This document shows, one piece after another, positions 7,911-15,119 of a stretch of 19,159 nt of DNA. The stretch lies in the NCBI GenBank assembly GCA_904501935.1, contig CAJGDA010000017.1:1-19159 (forward strand), given 5' to 3'. This DNA is from an uncultured Methanobrevibacter sp. Its GTDB lineage: Archaea > Methanobacteriota > Methanobacteria > Methanobacteriales > Methanobacteriaceae. Under the pieces are notes generated by a model, which worked only from the letters and a program-made list of their open reading frames with translations, ran no database searches and was not told the origin of the DNA. Position 1 is the stretch's first letter. Every line of letters begins with the position of its first letter. The position numbers and the translations under genes are program-made.

Positions 7911-8951
7911 ATGAACAAAAAAATAATTGTAACTTTAATTGTTTTATTGTTTTGTGTTAGTTGTTTAAGCCTTGTATCAGCGGACAACGACACAAATGAA
8001 ACCCTACAAATCAATGAAACCTTACAAAACAATGAAAGTGAAAAATTAGACATGTCCAATTACATTAGACCAATTTCAATTAATGGCAATGTAATTGAAT
8101 TTAGCGATGGATTTACAGGATTCTGTCTTGATTTGACAAAAGATTCCATAACTACCGATGACGGATTCACCAGTCATGCAACCGGCGGTGACGGAATCCA
8201 AAATTATGTTAAATTAGCAATTATTGAAGCTTACAAACAAGGCTGTGAAGATAATCTTGGCCAAATAATAGCCAGCTTTGCAGACGGATCTTATAAAAAC
8301 AGTGATGATAAAGTAATTGCCTCTGTATTAAAATCACAAGATACTATTGGGGATAATGCTGTCGTTGAACTTGAAGATTCAATTGAAGGCACTTTCGAAT
8401 TTGAACTTTTAAAAGATGCAAACGGTAAAAAATCCGATTGTTTGGCTTATAAAGTATCTCTAAAAGAGAATGATGCCAAACTTGCCGCAGCCACTGGAGA
8501 CAACATTACCGGAGAAACTAATGATACTGATAACAGTACATCAGTTGACAACGAAACTACCAATTCAACAGCCAAAAATACTGATGAAAACACCACAAAC
8601 GAAACAACAACAAACGTAACAGACAACAAAACAGATGAAAATACCGCAAACGAAACAACAACAAACATAACAGACAACAAAACTGATGACAGCCAACAGA
8701 ACAAAGAGACACTTGTTAATGTAACAAACAAAACAATTATAAACAAAACAAACACTGTTGTCATTAATGAGAACAATACAACAACCATAAATAAAAACAA
8801 CGTTAAAACCATCAATAAAACAAGTGACACACCGAAAAAAGAAACTATTCAGGATAGATTATTAAAGACTGTCGGAAACCCAATATTTTTATTAATAATG
8901 GTAATTGCGATTGCTGCAATAGTTGCAGTAGTAATGCGTAGAAAAGAATAA
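7911..8951 (+). CDS. Secreted, C-terminally anchored, Asn/Thr-rich surface protein
   Basis: A 346-residue predicted exported protein of unknown function, adhesin-like in build. Residues 1-24 form a signal peptide (KK, a hydrophobic core, VSA before D25). A globular domain of about 50-185 follows, holding C72 (GFTGFCLDL), C112 and C177. Residues 195-305 are a low-complexity stalk packed with N-x-T/S sites, including two tandem 17-residue repeats (224-240, 241-257). The end is a membrane span (about 324-341) with a short basic tail RRKE. AAGGAG at 7896-7901 is a strong ribosome site. C72 with Q118 (LGQIIASFADG) recalls the Cys/Gln pair of thioester-forming adhesin domains; that is a guess. Many Methanobrevibacter carry large adhesin-like families. 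Confidence 0.85.
   Translation: MNKKIIVTLIVLLFCVSCLSLVSADNDTNETLQINETLQNNESEKLDMSNYIRPISINGNVIEFSDGFTGFCLDLTKDSITTDDGFTSHATGGDGIQNYVKLAIIEAYKQGCEDNLGQIIASFADGSYKNSDDKVIASVLKSQDTIGDNAVVELEDSIEGTFEFELLKDANGKKSDCLAYKVSLKENDAKLAAATGDNITGETNDTDNSTSVDNETTNSTAKNTDENTTNETTTNVTDNKTDENTANETTTNITDNKTDDSQQNKETLVNVTNKTIINKTNTVVINENNTTTINKNNVKTINKTSDTPKKETIQDRLLKTVGNPIFLLIMVIAIAAIVAVVMRRKE
8580..8681 (+). repeat. Tandem 51-base duplication in the surface-protein stalk
   Basis: Two adjacent 51-base units (8580-8630, 8631-8681) encode near-identical 17-residue repeats, each TDENTxNETTTNxTDNK, differing at two residues. They add glycosylation-type sequons to the stalk. The unit is in frame, so copy number could vary without breaking the gene. 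Confidence 0.85.
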
Positions 8952-8972
8952 TCTTCTTTTCTATCTTTTTTT
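8940..8972 (+). terminator. Terminator with the surface-protein stop codon in its loop
   Basis: A perfect 9-bp stem (agaaaagaa at 8940-8948, ttcttttct at 8954-8962) has a 5-base loop whose first three bases are the TAA stop. Seven T at 8966-8972 follow. The T-run serves the + strand; the other strand has no matching T-run for the convergent tsaC. Confidence 0.8.
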
Positions 8973-9552
8973 ATTTTCTAATAATTTTAGGATTTGAATT
9001 GGATAAATCAATGATTTTTGATGCATGACTTGATTCCAAATTTCCAACATCAATAACCAAATCAACCTCACAGTCCAATTGATCTAAGATATCATTTGGA
9101 TTTGATAAAACTTCTTCATCAGATAAATTGGCACTTGTAGTGGTAATTGGGAAAATTCCTGCCAATCTGCAGGCAATCTCATTATCTGGAACCCTAACTC
9201 CAACGAAAGTTGACCCGCTGGTGACAAATCTTGGAACTATATTCCTTTTCTTTAAAATAAATGTATAAGGCCCTGGAAGATACTGGTTAATGAGATTTTT
9301 TTGCTGAACAGAGACTTTTGCAACTAAATCAATGGCATTAACATCACTAACAAGTATTGACAATGGTTTTAACGGACTTCTTTGTTTAATTTCAAATACT
9401 TTCTTTACTGCCTTATTATCAAATATGTTAGCCCCCAAACCATAAATCGTATCGGTTGGATATAATACAATTCCTCCATTAGCCAACACATTTATTGCTT
9501 CGCCAATTATTCTTTCATCGAAATTATCAATACTGGTTTTTAAAATTTTCAT
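8971..9552 (-). CDS. tsaC: Threonylcarbamoyl-AMP synthase (TsaC/YrdC family)
   Basis: A 193-residue single-domain TsaC/Sua5-type enzyme. It makes threonylcarbamoyl-AMP from Thr, bicarbonate and ATP for t6A at position 37 of ANN-reading tRNAs. Seen, in order: YPTDTIYGLGAN (ATP/threonine site), the basic KQRSPLKPLSIL block, LPGPYTFIL, VGVRVPD and TTSANLS. It lacks the extra C-terminal domain of full Sua5. Two adjacent ATGs exist (9555 and 9552); 9552 is preferred because AAGGT (9560-9564 on the - strand) is then 6 bases away rather than 3. It is convergent with the surface-protein gene and divergent from the lipid synthase gene across about 45 bases. Confidence 0.92.
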   Translation of the reverse strand: MKILKTSIDNFDERIIGEAINVLANGGIVLYPTDTIYGLGANIFDNKAVKKVFEIKQRSPLKPLSILVSDVNAIDLVAKVSVQQKNLINQYLPGPYTFILKKRNIVPRFVTSGSTFVGVRVPDNEIACRLAGIFPITTTSANLSDEEVLSNPNDILDQLDCEVDLVIDVGNLESSHASKIIDLSNSNPKIIRK

Positions 9553-9570
9553 CATAATACCTTAAAAATT

Positions 9571-9597
9571 ATATTATATAAAATATTTAATATAAAT
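9571..9597. promoter_or_regulatory. Compressed divergent promoter between tsaC and the lipid synthase gene
   Basis: The whole gap is about 45 bases and its core is nearly pure A/T, with TATA-like atatataaaa read rightward and tttatatt read leftward. Rightward, the box is some 20-25 bases from the ATG at 9599, which has no ribosome site, fitting a leaderless mRNA. Leftward, tsaC has AAGGT before its start. Confidence 0.5.
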
Positions 9598-9598
9598 T

Positions 9599-10168
9599 AT
9601 GCTTCAAAGTCTAAGACCCTTATTAACAAAAATATTAAACCCCATCGCTAAAAGATTGAATATTAATCCGAATATCGTAACAGTAATTTCGCCATTTATT
9701 GCACTTATTGCAGCTTATGGATTTGCAAACAGACTATTGCTATTAGGAACAATAGCTATTTTAGCTTCAGGATTTTTGGATGTGATGGATGGTGCCGTTG
9801 CAAGATATCACGGCAAAGCATCAAAATTCGGCGCATTTCTCGACTCAACAATTGACAGATTTGCAGATGCCATAATTTATATCGGTATAATATTTGGAGG
9901 ATACTGCGATTGGTTTACTGGAATCTTAGCGATTCATTCTGCAATCTGCGTAAGTTATGTAAGGGCAAGAGCAGAATCACAAGGAGTAGATTGCAATATC
10001 GGAATTGCTGAAAGAGCAGTCCGTATGATTATTTTAATGATTGGAGCAATAATAGGATACTTTGCAGGAGATGTCTACTTTACATACATCATTTACATTT
10101 TAGTAATCTTATCATACTTTACAGTTGGACAAAGAATAATACATGTTTGGAGGAGATTGAATGAGTGA
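9599..10168 (+). CDS. CDP-alcohol phosphatidyltransferase, likely archaetidylinositol phosphate synthase
   Basis: A 189-residue integral membrane enzyme of the CDP-alcohol phosphatidyltransferase family. The full catalytic motif is present: D61, D64, G65, A68, R69, then G78, D82 and D86 (DxxDGxxAR...GxxxDxxxD), holding two metal ions and CDP-archaeol. Several hydrophobic spans follow (about 90-110, 135-155, 158-178). In methanogens, proteins of this size next to a DUF357 gene usually join CDP-archaeol to inositol phosphate. A different polar head group (for example glycerol phosphate) cannot be excluded from sequence alone. The start ATG lacks a ribosome site and sits just after a TATA-like stretch. 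It overlaps the DUF357 gene by 8 bases. Confidence 0.85.
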   Translation: MLQSLRPLLTKILNPIAKRLNINPNIVTVISPFIALIAAYGFANRLLLLGTIAILASGFLDVMDGAVARYHGKASKFGAFLDSTIDRFADAIIYIGIIFGGYCDWFTGILAIHSAICVSYVRARAESQGVDCNIGIAERAVRMIILMIGAIIGYFAGDVYFTYIIYILVILSYFTVGQRIIHVWRRLNE

Positions 10169-10403
10169 ACTTGAAAGTCCGGAAAAAATTGCAAAGGACA
10201 TTGCAAAACTAGAGAGAAACCTGAATCAAGTTGCCGACATTACCTTTGAAGGAAAGGAAAAAGAAGTATATGACAGAGCTATTGATTATTGGAATGATTC
10301 CAAATATTATTTAGAAAAAAAAGATATGAGGACTGCATTCGGTTGCATTGAATACAGTCACGGTTTATTAGACGCTTTAAGGATGATTCATGGAATCATC
10401 TAA
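10161..10403 (+). CDS. DUF357 family small helical protein
   Basis: An 80-residue, charged, all-helical-looking protein of the archaeal DUF357 family; function not established. The conserved second half carries ARG-free helices with the block AIDYWNDSKYYLEKKDMRTAFGC split across two helices, ending in a hydrophobic IHGII. A strong GGAGGAGA ribosome site (about 10150-10157) lies inside the end of the lipid synthase gene, and the two genes overlap by 8 bases, so they are coexpressed. Its last codons form a perfect 8-bp inverted repeat (10382-10389 / 10393-10400). Its stop overlaps the stop of the ABC ATPase gene on the other strand. Confidence 0.82.
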   Translation: MSELESPEKIAKDIAKLERNLNQVADITFEGKEKEVYDRAIDYWNDSKYYLEKKDMRTAFGCIEYSHGLLDALRMIHGII

Positions 10404-11098
10404 ACATCAATTTTACTATTAATCAATGAATCATCACCTGCTGAAATTATCTCACCATCCAAAACTTCAATAACCCTATCTGCAAGTTTTGCCACATCCA
10501 TATCATGAGTTACAATTATCAGTGTTGCATTTTTATCTTCATGCAAATCGATTAATTGCTTAAGGATTTTGCTACTTGTCTTGGAATCTAGTGATCCTGT
10601 TGGTTCATCTGCCAATATTATTGATGGATTATTCGCCAGCGCTCGGGCAATAGCTACTCTTTGACGCTCCCCACCAGATAGCTTTGATGGCAGAATGTCT
10701 GCCTTATCCTTGAGACCAACATCCTCCAACAATTTCAATGCAATATTTTTCATCTCACTGGAAGATATGCCTTGGGTATACATCGGAATTTCAACATTCT
10801 CTCGAACTGAAATATTCGGAATCAGATTATGCAATTGGAAGATAAATCCAATTTTCTCTGCCCTGAATTCATTTAACTTTTTAGATGAATTCAAATCCTG
10901 TCCTGCAACCTTAATGATACCTGAATCCGGAACATCCAATGCTCCGAGCATGTTCAAAAGAGTTGATTTGCCTGAACCGGAAGGTCCGATAATTGATACG
11001 AATTCCCCATCTTCAATAGTGAGGTTGACTCCGTTTAATGCTTTGATTTTGCCATCTTCATAGCTTTTGTATAAGTCTTTGATTTCTACCGCATTCAT
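10400..11098 (-). CDS. ABC transporter ATP-binding protein, MacB/LolD type
   Basis: A 232-residue ATPase that powers the neighbouring permease. Every motif is present: Walker A GPSGSGKS (38-45), Q-loop Q88, signature LSGGERQ (140-146), Walker B ILADEPT (161-167), D-loop SLDS and switch histidine H198. The FQLHNLIP stretch and overall length are typical of the MacB/LolD/FtsE branch, which drives mechanotransmission or export rather than ordinary import. It starts 9 bases after the permease stop; its ribosome site GAGGTG overlaps that stop, so the two genes are coupled. Substrate unknown. Confidence 0.93.
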   Translation of the reverse strand: MNAVEIKDLYKSYEDGKIKALNGVNLTIEDGEFVSIIGPSGSGKSTLLNMLGALDVPDSGIIKVAGQDLNSSKKLNEFRAEKIGFIFQLHNLIPNISVRENVEIPMYTQGISSSEMKNIALKLLEDVGLKDKADILPSKLSGGERQRVAIARALANNPSIILADEPTGSLDSKTSSKILKQLIDLHEDKNATLIIVTHDMDVAKLADRVIEVLDGEIISAGDDSLINSKIDV

Positions 11099-11107
11099 AT
11101 TAACACC

Positions 11108-12217
11108 TCACTCATACCTCAATGCCTCTGTCGGAGGCAATTTAACTGCTTTAATTGCAGGATAGAGCCCACCAATGATTCCGACCACAATGGCTATGGT
11201 AAATGCCTGGATGAATATCTTAGAAGTGAACACTGGGGAGATTCCCATTTGAGGACCCAATAGAGTACATGCCAAAAATCCTATTATTGAACCTATAATT
11301 GCTGAAACAACTGTAATTACTAAAGACTCACCTACAATCATTGTAAGAATCTTTCTATCGGACCAACCCACAGCCTTTAAAACTCCAATTTCACGGGTTC
11401 TCTCAAACACTGACATCAGCATCGTATTGATGATTCCAAGACCTCCGACAACAATAGCTAGAAGTGAAATCGCCCAAGTTGATGCTTGAAGCATATTCAG
11501 CATGTCCGCCATTTGGGTCATTTCCATTACTGAAGTGATTGTGGTTATATTATCACCGTATTTCGCATCGATTCTATCAGCTACGGTTTGCGGATCCTCA
11601 CCTTTCTTGACTTTCACATAAATGTTTGAAATGGAATCCTCATCATCCATCAAATCCCCAACCTTGGAAATTGATGTAAATACCCCTCCAGCCATGTTCT
11701 GGTCACCGGATTCGTAAATACCTACGATTTCGAAGTCTTCGCCATCGATTTTAATATTATCCCCTACGGAGTAATTATTATCATCGGCATATATTTCACC
11801 CAAAATGGCTTCAGATGCATTATCCTTCATGACTCTACCGTCTTTCATGGAAATGTCTGCTAATGTAGTGCCGTTTGGATCAATACCAATCAGTGTATTC
11901 ATATAATCCTCCCCAACTGATGTCAAAACGACATAAATCGGATAAGCCTCTTCAACACCACTCACGTTAGCGATTTTATCTGTCCAGTTTGCGCTTATGG
12001 TGTTTGTTCCATATGCAGAATCCCCCGTCTCTTTTCCTGAAACCGAAAAGTCGGCACCTCCCGCATGAATTGTATCTTCAAATGTATTGACTAAACCGTC
12101 TGTGATTCCACCAAGAGCAACAATGACAATGATTCCTATTGCAATACCTACAATAGCCAGAATCGCACTGTTCTTCCTCCTGAATGGATTTTTAAGAATA
12201 AATTTTAAAAATGACAT
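11108..12217 (-). CDS. ABC transporter permease, MacB/FtsX type
   Basis: A 369-residue MacB-type permease. Topology: membrane span about 17-38, a large outer domain of about 40-240 (MacB periplasmic-core-like), then three spans near 246-268, 292-315 and 332-352, ending with the usual PPTEALRYE tail. The conserved cytoplasmic segment RTREIGVLKAVGWSDRKI, which couples to the ATPase, is present. Both ends match the family, so it is complete. The likely substrate class (peptide, lipoprotein-like or antibiotic export, or membrane stress handling) cannot be told. It is first in the operon with the ATPase and divergent from the DUF3781 gene. A TATA-like box about 25 bases upstream suggests a leaderless start. 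Confidence 0.92.
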   Translation of the reverse strand: MSFLKFILKNPFRRKNSAILAIVGIAIGIIVIVALGGITDGLVNTFEDTIHAGGADFSVSGKETGDSAYGTNTISANWTDKIANVSGVEEAYPIYVVLTSVGEDYMNTLIGIDPNGTTLADISMKDGRVMKDNASEAILGEIYADDNNYSVGDNIKIDGEDFEIVGIYESGDQNMAGGVFTSISKVGDLMDDEDSISNIYVKVKKGEDPQTVADRIDAKYGDNITTITSVMEMTQMADMLNMLQASTWAISLLAIVVGGLGIINTMLMSVFERTREIGVLKAVGWSDRKILTMIVGESLVITVVSAIIGSIIGFLACTLLGPQMGISPVFTSKIFIQAFTIAIVVGIIGGLYPAIKAVKLPPTEALRYE

Positions 12218-12235
12218 AGTTATTAATTAGAGTTG

Positions 12236-12248
12236 CAATATATAAATA
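12236..12248. promoter_or_regulatory. Shared TATA-like box between the ABC operon and the DUF3781 gene
   Basis: The stretch aatatataaataa is TATA-like on both strands. It lies about 25 bases from the permease start on the - strand and about 29 bases from the first ATG (12271) on the + strand. One box could serve both directions in this 53- to 74-base gap. Confidence 0.45.
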
Positions 12249-12291
12249 AGTAATTATACGGTTAACTAAGATGCAAAAAACAGGTGTCAAG

Positions 12292-12531
12292 ATGCATAAG
12301 AAAATACTTTTGGAAAATGTTGATAAAATCCACACTACTGAAATGGGCATCACAAGAATACAGAAAAATTTGGGAATAAGCGATGAGCCAGTTAGCTATT
12401 GCATTTCAAAACTTGAACAGGATAATGCAATCGTTACAAAAGAAGGAAAAAATTACTATGTACATGTTGATGACTGCATAATTACCATAAATTCAAGCAG
12501 CTTTACGATTATAACCGCACATAAAAAATAA
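12292..12531 (+). CDS. DUF3781 family protein
   Basis: A 79-residue protein of the DUF3781 family, function unknown; I recognise it by the order HTTEMGITRIQKNLG, then EGKNYYVHVDDCIITIN and the closing SFTIITAHKK. These are the family's conserved blocks, known to me mostly from gut Firmicutes. The part KNLGISDEPVSYCISKLEQDN could pass for a small helix-turn-helix, but the family is not a known regulator. I prefer ATG 12292 because AGGTG (12282-12286) sits 5 bases upstream. An in-frame ATG at 12271 adds seven residues and would fit a leaderless mRNA from the box at 12236-12248. It is divergent from the MacB-type ABC operon. Confidence 0.8.
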   Translation: MHKKILLENVDKIHTTEMGITRIQKNLGISDEPVSYCISKLEQDNAIVTKEGKNYYVHVDDCIITINSSSFTIITAHKK

Positions 12532-12612
12532 TAATATTTCAAGAATCATTAATAGAAAATCTGAAATCAATATCTTTGATAAAAAATAGATTGTTATAAT
12601 ATCAAAAAAAGT

Positions 12613-12640
12613 AAAAAAAAGAAGAGATTGAAAATCTCTT
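12613..12640 (-). terminator. Terminator of fbp
   Basis: Read on the - strand, an 8-bp stem (aagagatt / aatctctt, 12622-12640, 3-base loop) starts 5 bases after the fbp stop and is followed by a run of eight T (12613-12620), then a second T-run. This is a clear intrinsic terminator for fbp. Confidence 0.85.
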
Positions 12641-12645
12641 TAAAT

Positions 12646-13743
12646 CTAATCATCCATGTCTTCAAATCTGGATTCTAATTTTTCCATTACACCAGGAAGT
12701 GAAGTGTATTCCATTTCTTCAGATGGTAATCTGTGAGGTTCGAATGGACCGTGTCTTCTGATGTAAGTTGCGATTTTAGCAGCTTGTTCACGGGTTGGGT
12801 CGAATGCAGGGTCATCGAATAAGTCTACAGGACCAATCAATTCACCGTTAGCTACTTGGAAACCTAATCCTACTACTCTAGGTGGTCCGTCAAATCTGAT
12901 TGGGTTTGCTTCCGCTTCGGATACAGGCATCATAGGACCGTTGTGGGATCCTCTCATCCATCCACTTACCATGTGTGGGAATGCAAATGGATCTACACAT
13001 TCACCGTTAGCAGGGAAACCGGATTGTGCTCTTACAATACATACTGGATCGTCTTTACCTACGTATTCGCCAGCCATTAAGTTTAATCTTTCAGTACTTA
13101 CTGCAGCTGCGATTTCACCGTTTTTCTTCCATACTCTTTTGATTACGTATCTTCCAGTGGATCCGATTAATGCAAGCAAGTCATACATTTCTTCAGGACA
13201 GCTTAAGACAACTTTTCTGTGTTCAATTACATCGAATACTTCGAATTTGAATCCATCGTGTAAACTTGGGTCAATTACAAGACCTGCAGTGTTGAATGGG
13301 TCTGCGAATATTCTGAATACAGGCAAGTTGAATGCACCAGGTTCAGTTTTGTCACAGCAGAAGATAAGAACAGGATCAGATGGTCTTTCTTCGAATTCGA
13401 TTTCTGCTACACCAGGACCCATACCTTTGATGTTTCCAGAGAATGTATCAGATAATAAGTCTTGACCTGCACCGTATAATTTTAATTCACGTGCTCTTTC
13501 AGTAGCTTTCATGAATGCAGTGTATGCGGTTTTGTGTACTTCTTCGTTTTCTTCCCCTTTATCGTGGGTCATGATTAAGTCTATGTCGTCTCCACAACGG
13601 GAGATATAGTAATCTTTTATAATACCTGCTTCTAAAGCTTCGTTTAAAACTTCATCACAAATATCCATTAATTCTGGGTGTGCAACACAGTGTCCTGACA
13701 CACTTCCAATATCAGCTTTAATTACACTAACAGTAGTTTTCAT
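12646..13743 (-). CDS. fbp: Fructose-1,6-bisphosphate aldolase/phosphatase (archaeal, bifunctional)
   Basis: A 365-residue type V FBPase of archaea. It condenses DHAP and GAP to FBP and dephosphorylates it to fructose 6-phosphate, making gluconeogenesis one-way. Residues match the known active site: D11 and H18 (ADIGSVSGH), D52 and D53 (GDDID), Q94 (GAGQD) and D131 for metals. Y227, K230 (Schiff-base lysine), D231 and D232 lie in EYVGKDDP for the aldolase step, shifted about two residues from better-known homologues. The start at 13743 has GAGGT 7 bases upstream. Codon use looks strongly biased (many tct, ggt, gtt), fitting a highly expressed gene. Its upstream gap has two inverted repeats around the promoter. 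It has its own terminator. Confidence 0.97.
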   Translation of the reverse strand: MKTTVSVIKADIGSVSGHCVAHPELMDICDEVLNEALEAGIIKDYYISRCGDDIDLIMTHDKGEENEEVHKTAYTAFMKATERARELKLYGAGQDLLSDTFSGNIKGMGPGVAEIEFEERPSDPVLIFCCDKTEPGAFNLPVFRIFADPFNTAGLVIDPSLHDGFKFEVFDVIEHRKVVLSCPEEMYDLLALIGSTGRYVIKRVWKKNGEIAAAVSTERLNLMAGEYVGKDDPVCIVRAQSGFPANGECVDPFAFPHMVSGWMRGSHNGPMMPVSEAEANPIRFDGPPRVVGLGFQVANGELIGPVDLFDDPAFDPTREQAAKIATYIRRHGPFEPHRLPSEEMEYTSLPGVMEKLESRFEDMDD

Positions 13744-13757
13744 TTTAATACCTCGAT

Positions 13758-13805
13758 TAGTAAATTAGTTATTTACTATACATTTATATTTTTGAGTTGT
13801 ATAGT
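13758..13805 (-). promoter_or_regulatory. fbp promoter with two inverted repeats around the TATA box
   Basis: On the - strand, TATA-like aaaatataaat (about 13782-13792) lies about 45 bases upstream of the fbp ATG. Inverted repeat A is tagtaaat (13758-13765) with atttacta (13771-13778), placed between the TATA box and the ribosome site, near the expected transcription start. Inverted repeat B is actataca (13775-13782) with tgtatagt (13798-13805), bracketing the TATA box. Both are perfect over 8 bases. The positions fit operators for a repressor, but no regulator is identified. Confidence 0.5.
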
Positions 13806-13825
13806 ATTTAATTATTATGTATTAA

Positions 13826-13862
13826 TAAAAAAAATAAGAAGTGAAAACCTATTCAAGTTTTC
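13826..13862 (-). terminator. Terminator with the thiI stop codon in its loop
   Basis: On the - strand, the stem gaaaac (13857-13862) / gttttc (13843-13848) encloses an 8-base loop that ends in the TAG stop of thiI. A run of eight T follows (about 13828-13835). The stem is only 6 bp, so strength is moderate. Confidence 0.65.
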
Positions 13863-15003
13863 TAATATTCTCAAACGCCTTTTGAACTTCAGCATCCTGA
13901 TTCATATCTTCACGGGCCTTCATAACACGTTCTAAATCTGCACGTGTTTCAGGATATCTAGGAACTGCACTGCATCCTCCATCATCGATTTTGGATATCT
14001 CGAAAGTTCCGATGTCTTTTGCAATGGCTGTAATCTCCTCTTTATCAAGACCTATCAATGGAGATAAAATCGGCATTTCAACACCGTACCTGGTGGCCAA
14101 TATGTTTGACAGGGTCTGTGATGCGACCTGTCCGACGCTGCTTCCGTCGACTATTGCATCAGCGCCAATCTTGTTTGCCAGTTTTTCTGCAATCCTATAC
14201 ATTCCAGATTTGCATAAAACACATGTCATTTTTTCTGGAGCTTTCTCTTTAGCAACTTGCAGGTACTCGCCATAATCGATTACTCTTTTTTTAATTGGAG
14301 TGCCCTTAGCATAGATATTCAACTGATCAACCAACGCATTGAAGTTTTCAGTAACTTTCGGACCTGAAAAAGGATCGTTGTTGCAGTGAAGCGCTACGAT
14401 TTCACAACCCCTTTTCATCATTAAATATGCTGCTACAGGAGAGTCTATTCCGCTTGACAAGAGCACCACCACTTTCCCTTGTGTTCCTAAAGGAAGTCCA
14501 CCAGGACCTTTAACCTTTTCATGGAAAATGAAAGCTTTTTCATCCCTAATTTCAACAAAAATGGTTAAATCAGGATTTGTCAAATCAACAGGAGCCAATA
14601 TCTTATCCCTTACAACACCACCACAATGAGCCGCCATTTCCTGGGAGGTGAAATCATGTGTCCCTACACGGCGACATTTGATTGCAAATTTTGTATTCTC
14701 ATCCAAAATGCCCTCAGAAATTAAATCTTCAACATAGCTTCCCAAAGTTTCGTCAATTTCTTCGTAAGCACAGAGTGTTGAAGTCGCCGGAGAATATGAT
14801 ACTACACCGAAAACCCGGTTCAATTTTTCAATCCCCTCATCAAAGTCTGATGGGAAAATATAGATTCTTCCTTGATTTCTCTCTACATCACAATCAAAAG
14901 TAGCTTTAATATTTTTAACCAACTTTCTTTCAAAACGTGACCTTATTTTAGGACTTTTGAGTCCTATTTCACCATACCTTGCAATAATCAAATCATAATT
15001 CAT
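13849..15003 (-). CDS. thiI: tRNA 4-thiouridine synthase ThiI (methanogen type)
   Basis: A 384-residue ThiI, which activates U8 of tRNA with ATP and inserts sulfur to form s4U. Domains: N-terminal ferredoxin-like region (1-60), THUMP domain (about 60-165) and PP-loop ATPase with SSGIDSP (183-189). There is no rhodanese domain carrying the sulfur-relay cysteine of E. coli ThiI. Instead C261 and C264 (CVLC) and C344 (DGGCSA) are present, the three cysteines reported in methanogen ThiI to hold an iron-sulfur cluster, allowing sulfide as sulfur source. The length and both ends fit. It is upstream of fbp but separately terminated, and divergent from the CstA-like gene across 116 bases of AT-rich sequence. 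Confidence 0.95.
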   Translation of the reverse strand: MNYDLIIARYGEIGLKSPKIRSRFERKLVKNIKATFDCDVERNQGRIYIFPSDFDEGIEKLNRVFGVVSYSPATSTLCAYEEIDETLGSYVEDLISEGILDENTKFAIKCRRVGTHDFTSQEMAAHCGGVVRDKILAPVDLTNPDLTIFVEIRDEKAFIFHEKVKGPGGLPLGTQGKVVVLLSSGIDSPVAAYLMMKRGCEIVALHCNNDPFSGPKVTENFNALVDQLNIYAKGTPIKKRVIDYGEYLQVAKEKAPEKMTCVLCKSGMYRIAEKLANKIGADAIVDGSSVGQVASQTLSNILATRYGVEMPILSPLIGLDKEEITAIAKDIGTFEISKIDDGGCSAVPRYPETRADLERVMKAREDMNQDAEVQKAFENIRKLE

Positions 15004-15119
15004 TTAAACATCTCTTAATTTTTCAATACACGTTGGAAAAAAATAGCAATCCCTTCAATACTACTTTTTAATATGCAAACGCAATTATACATTTTAATTT
15101 AATAATTTAAATACTTTTA

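Noticed and set aside
8580..8681. Possible CRISPR-like direct repeats
   Set aside because: Two contiguous in-frame units with no spacers inside a coding stalk; a protein repeat.
8447..8830. Hydrophobic open frame of 127 codons on the - strand
   Set aside because: It is antisense to the Asn/Thr-rich stalk of the surface protein. Runs of ACA/AAC codons read backwards as Val/Leu/Ser, giving a false membrane protein.
12941..13465. Long open frame (174 codons) on the + strand
   Set aside because: It lies fully antisense to fbp, whose active-site residues are all intact; the frame is a by-product of biased codon use in fbp.
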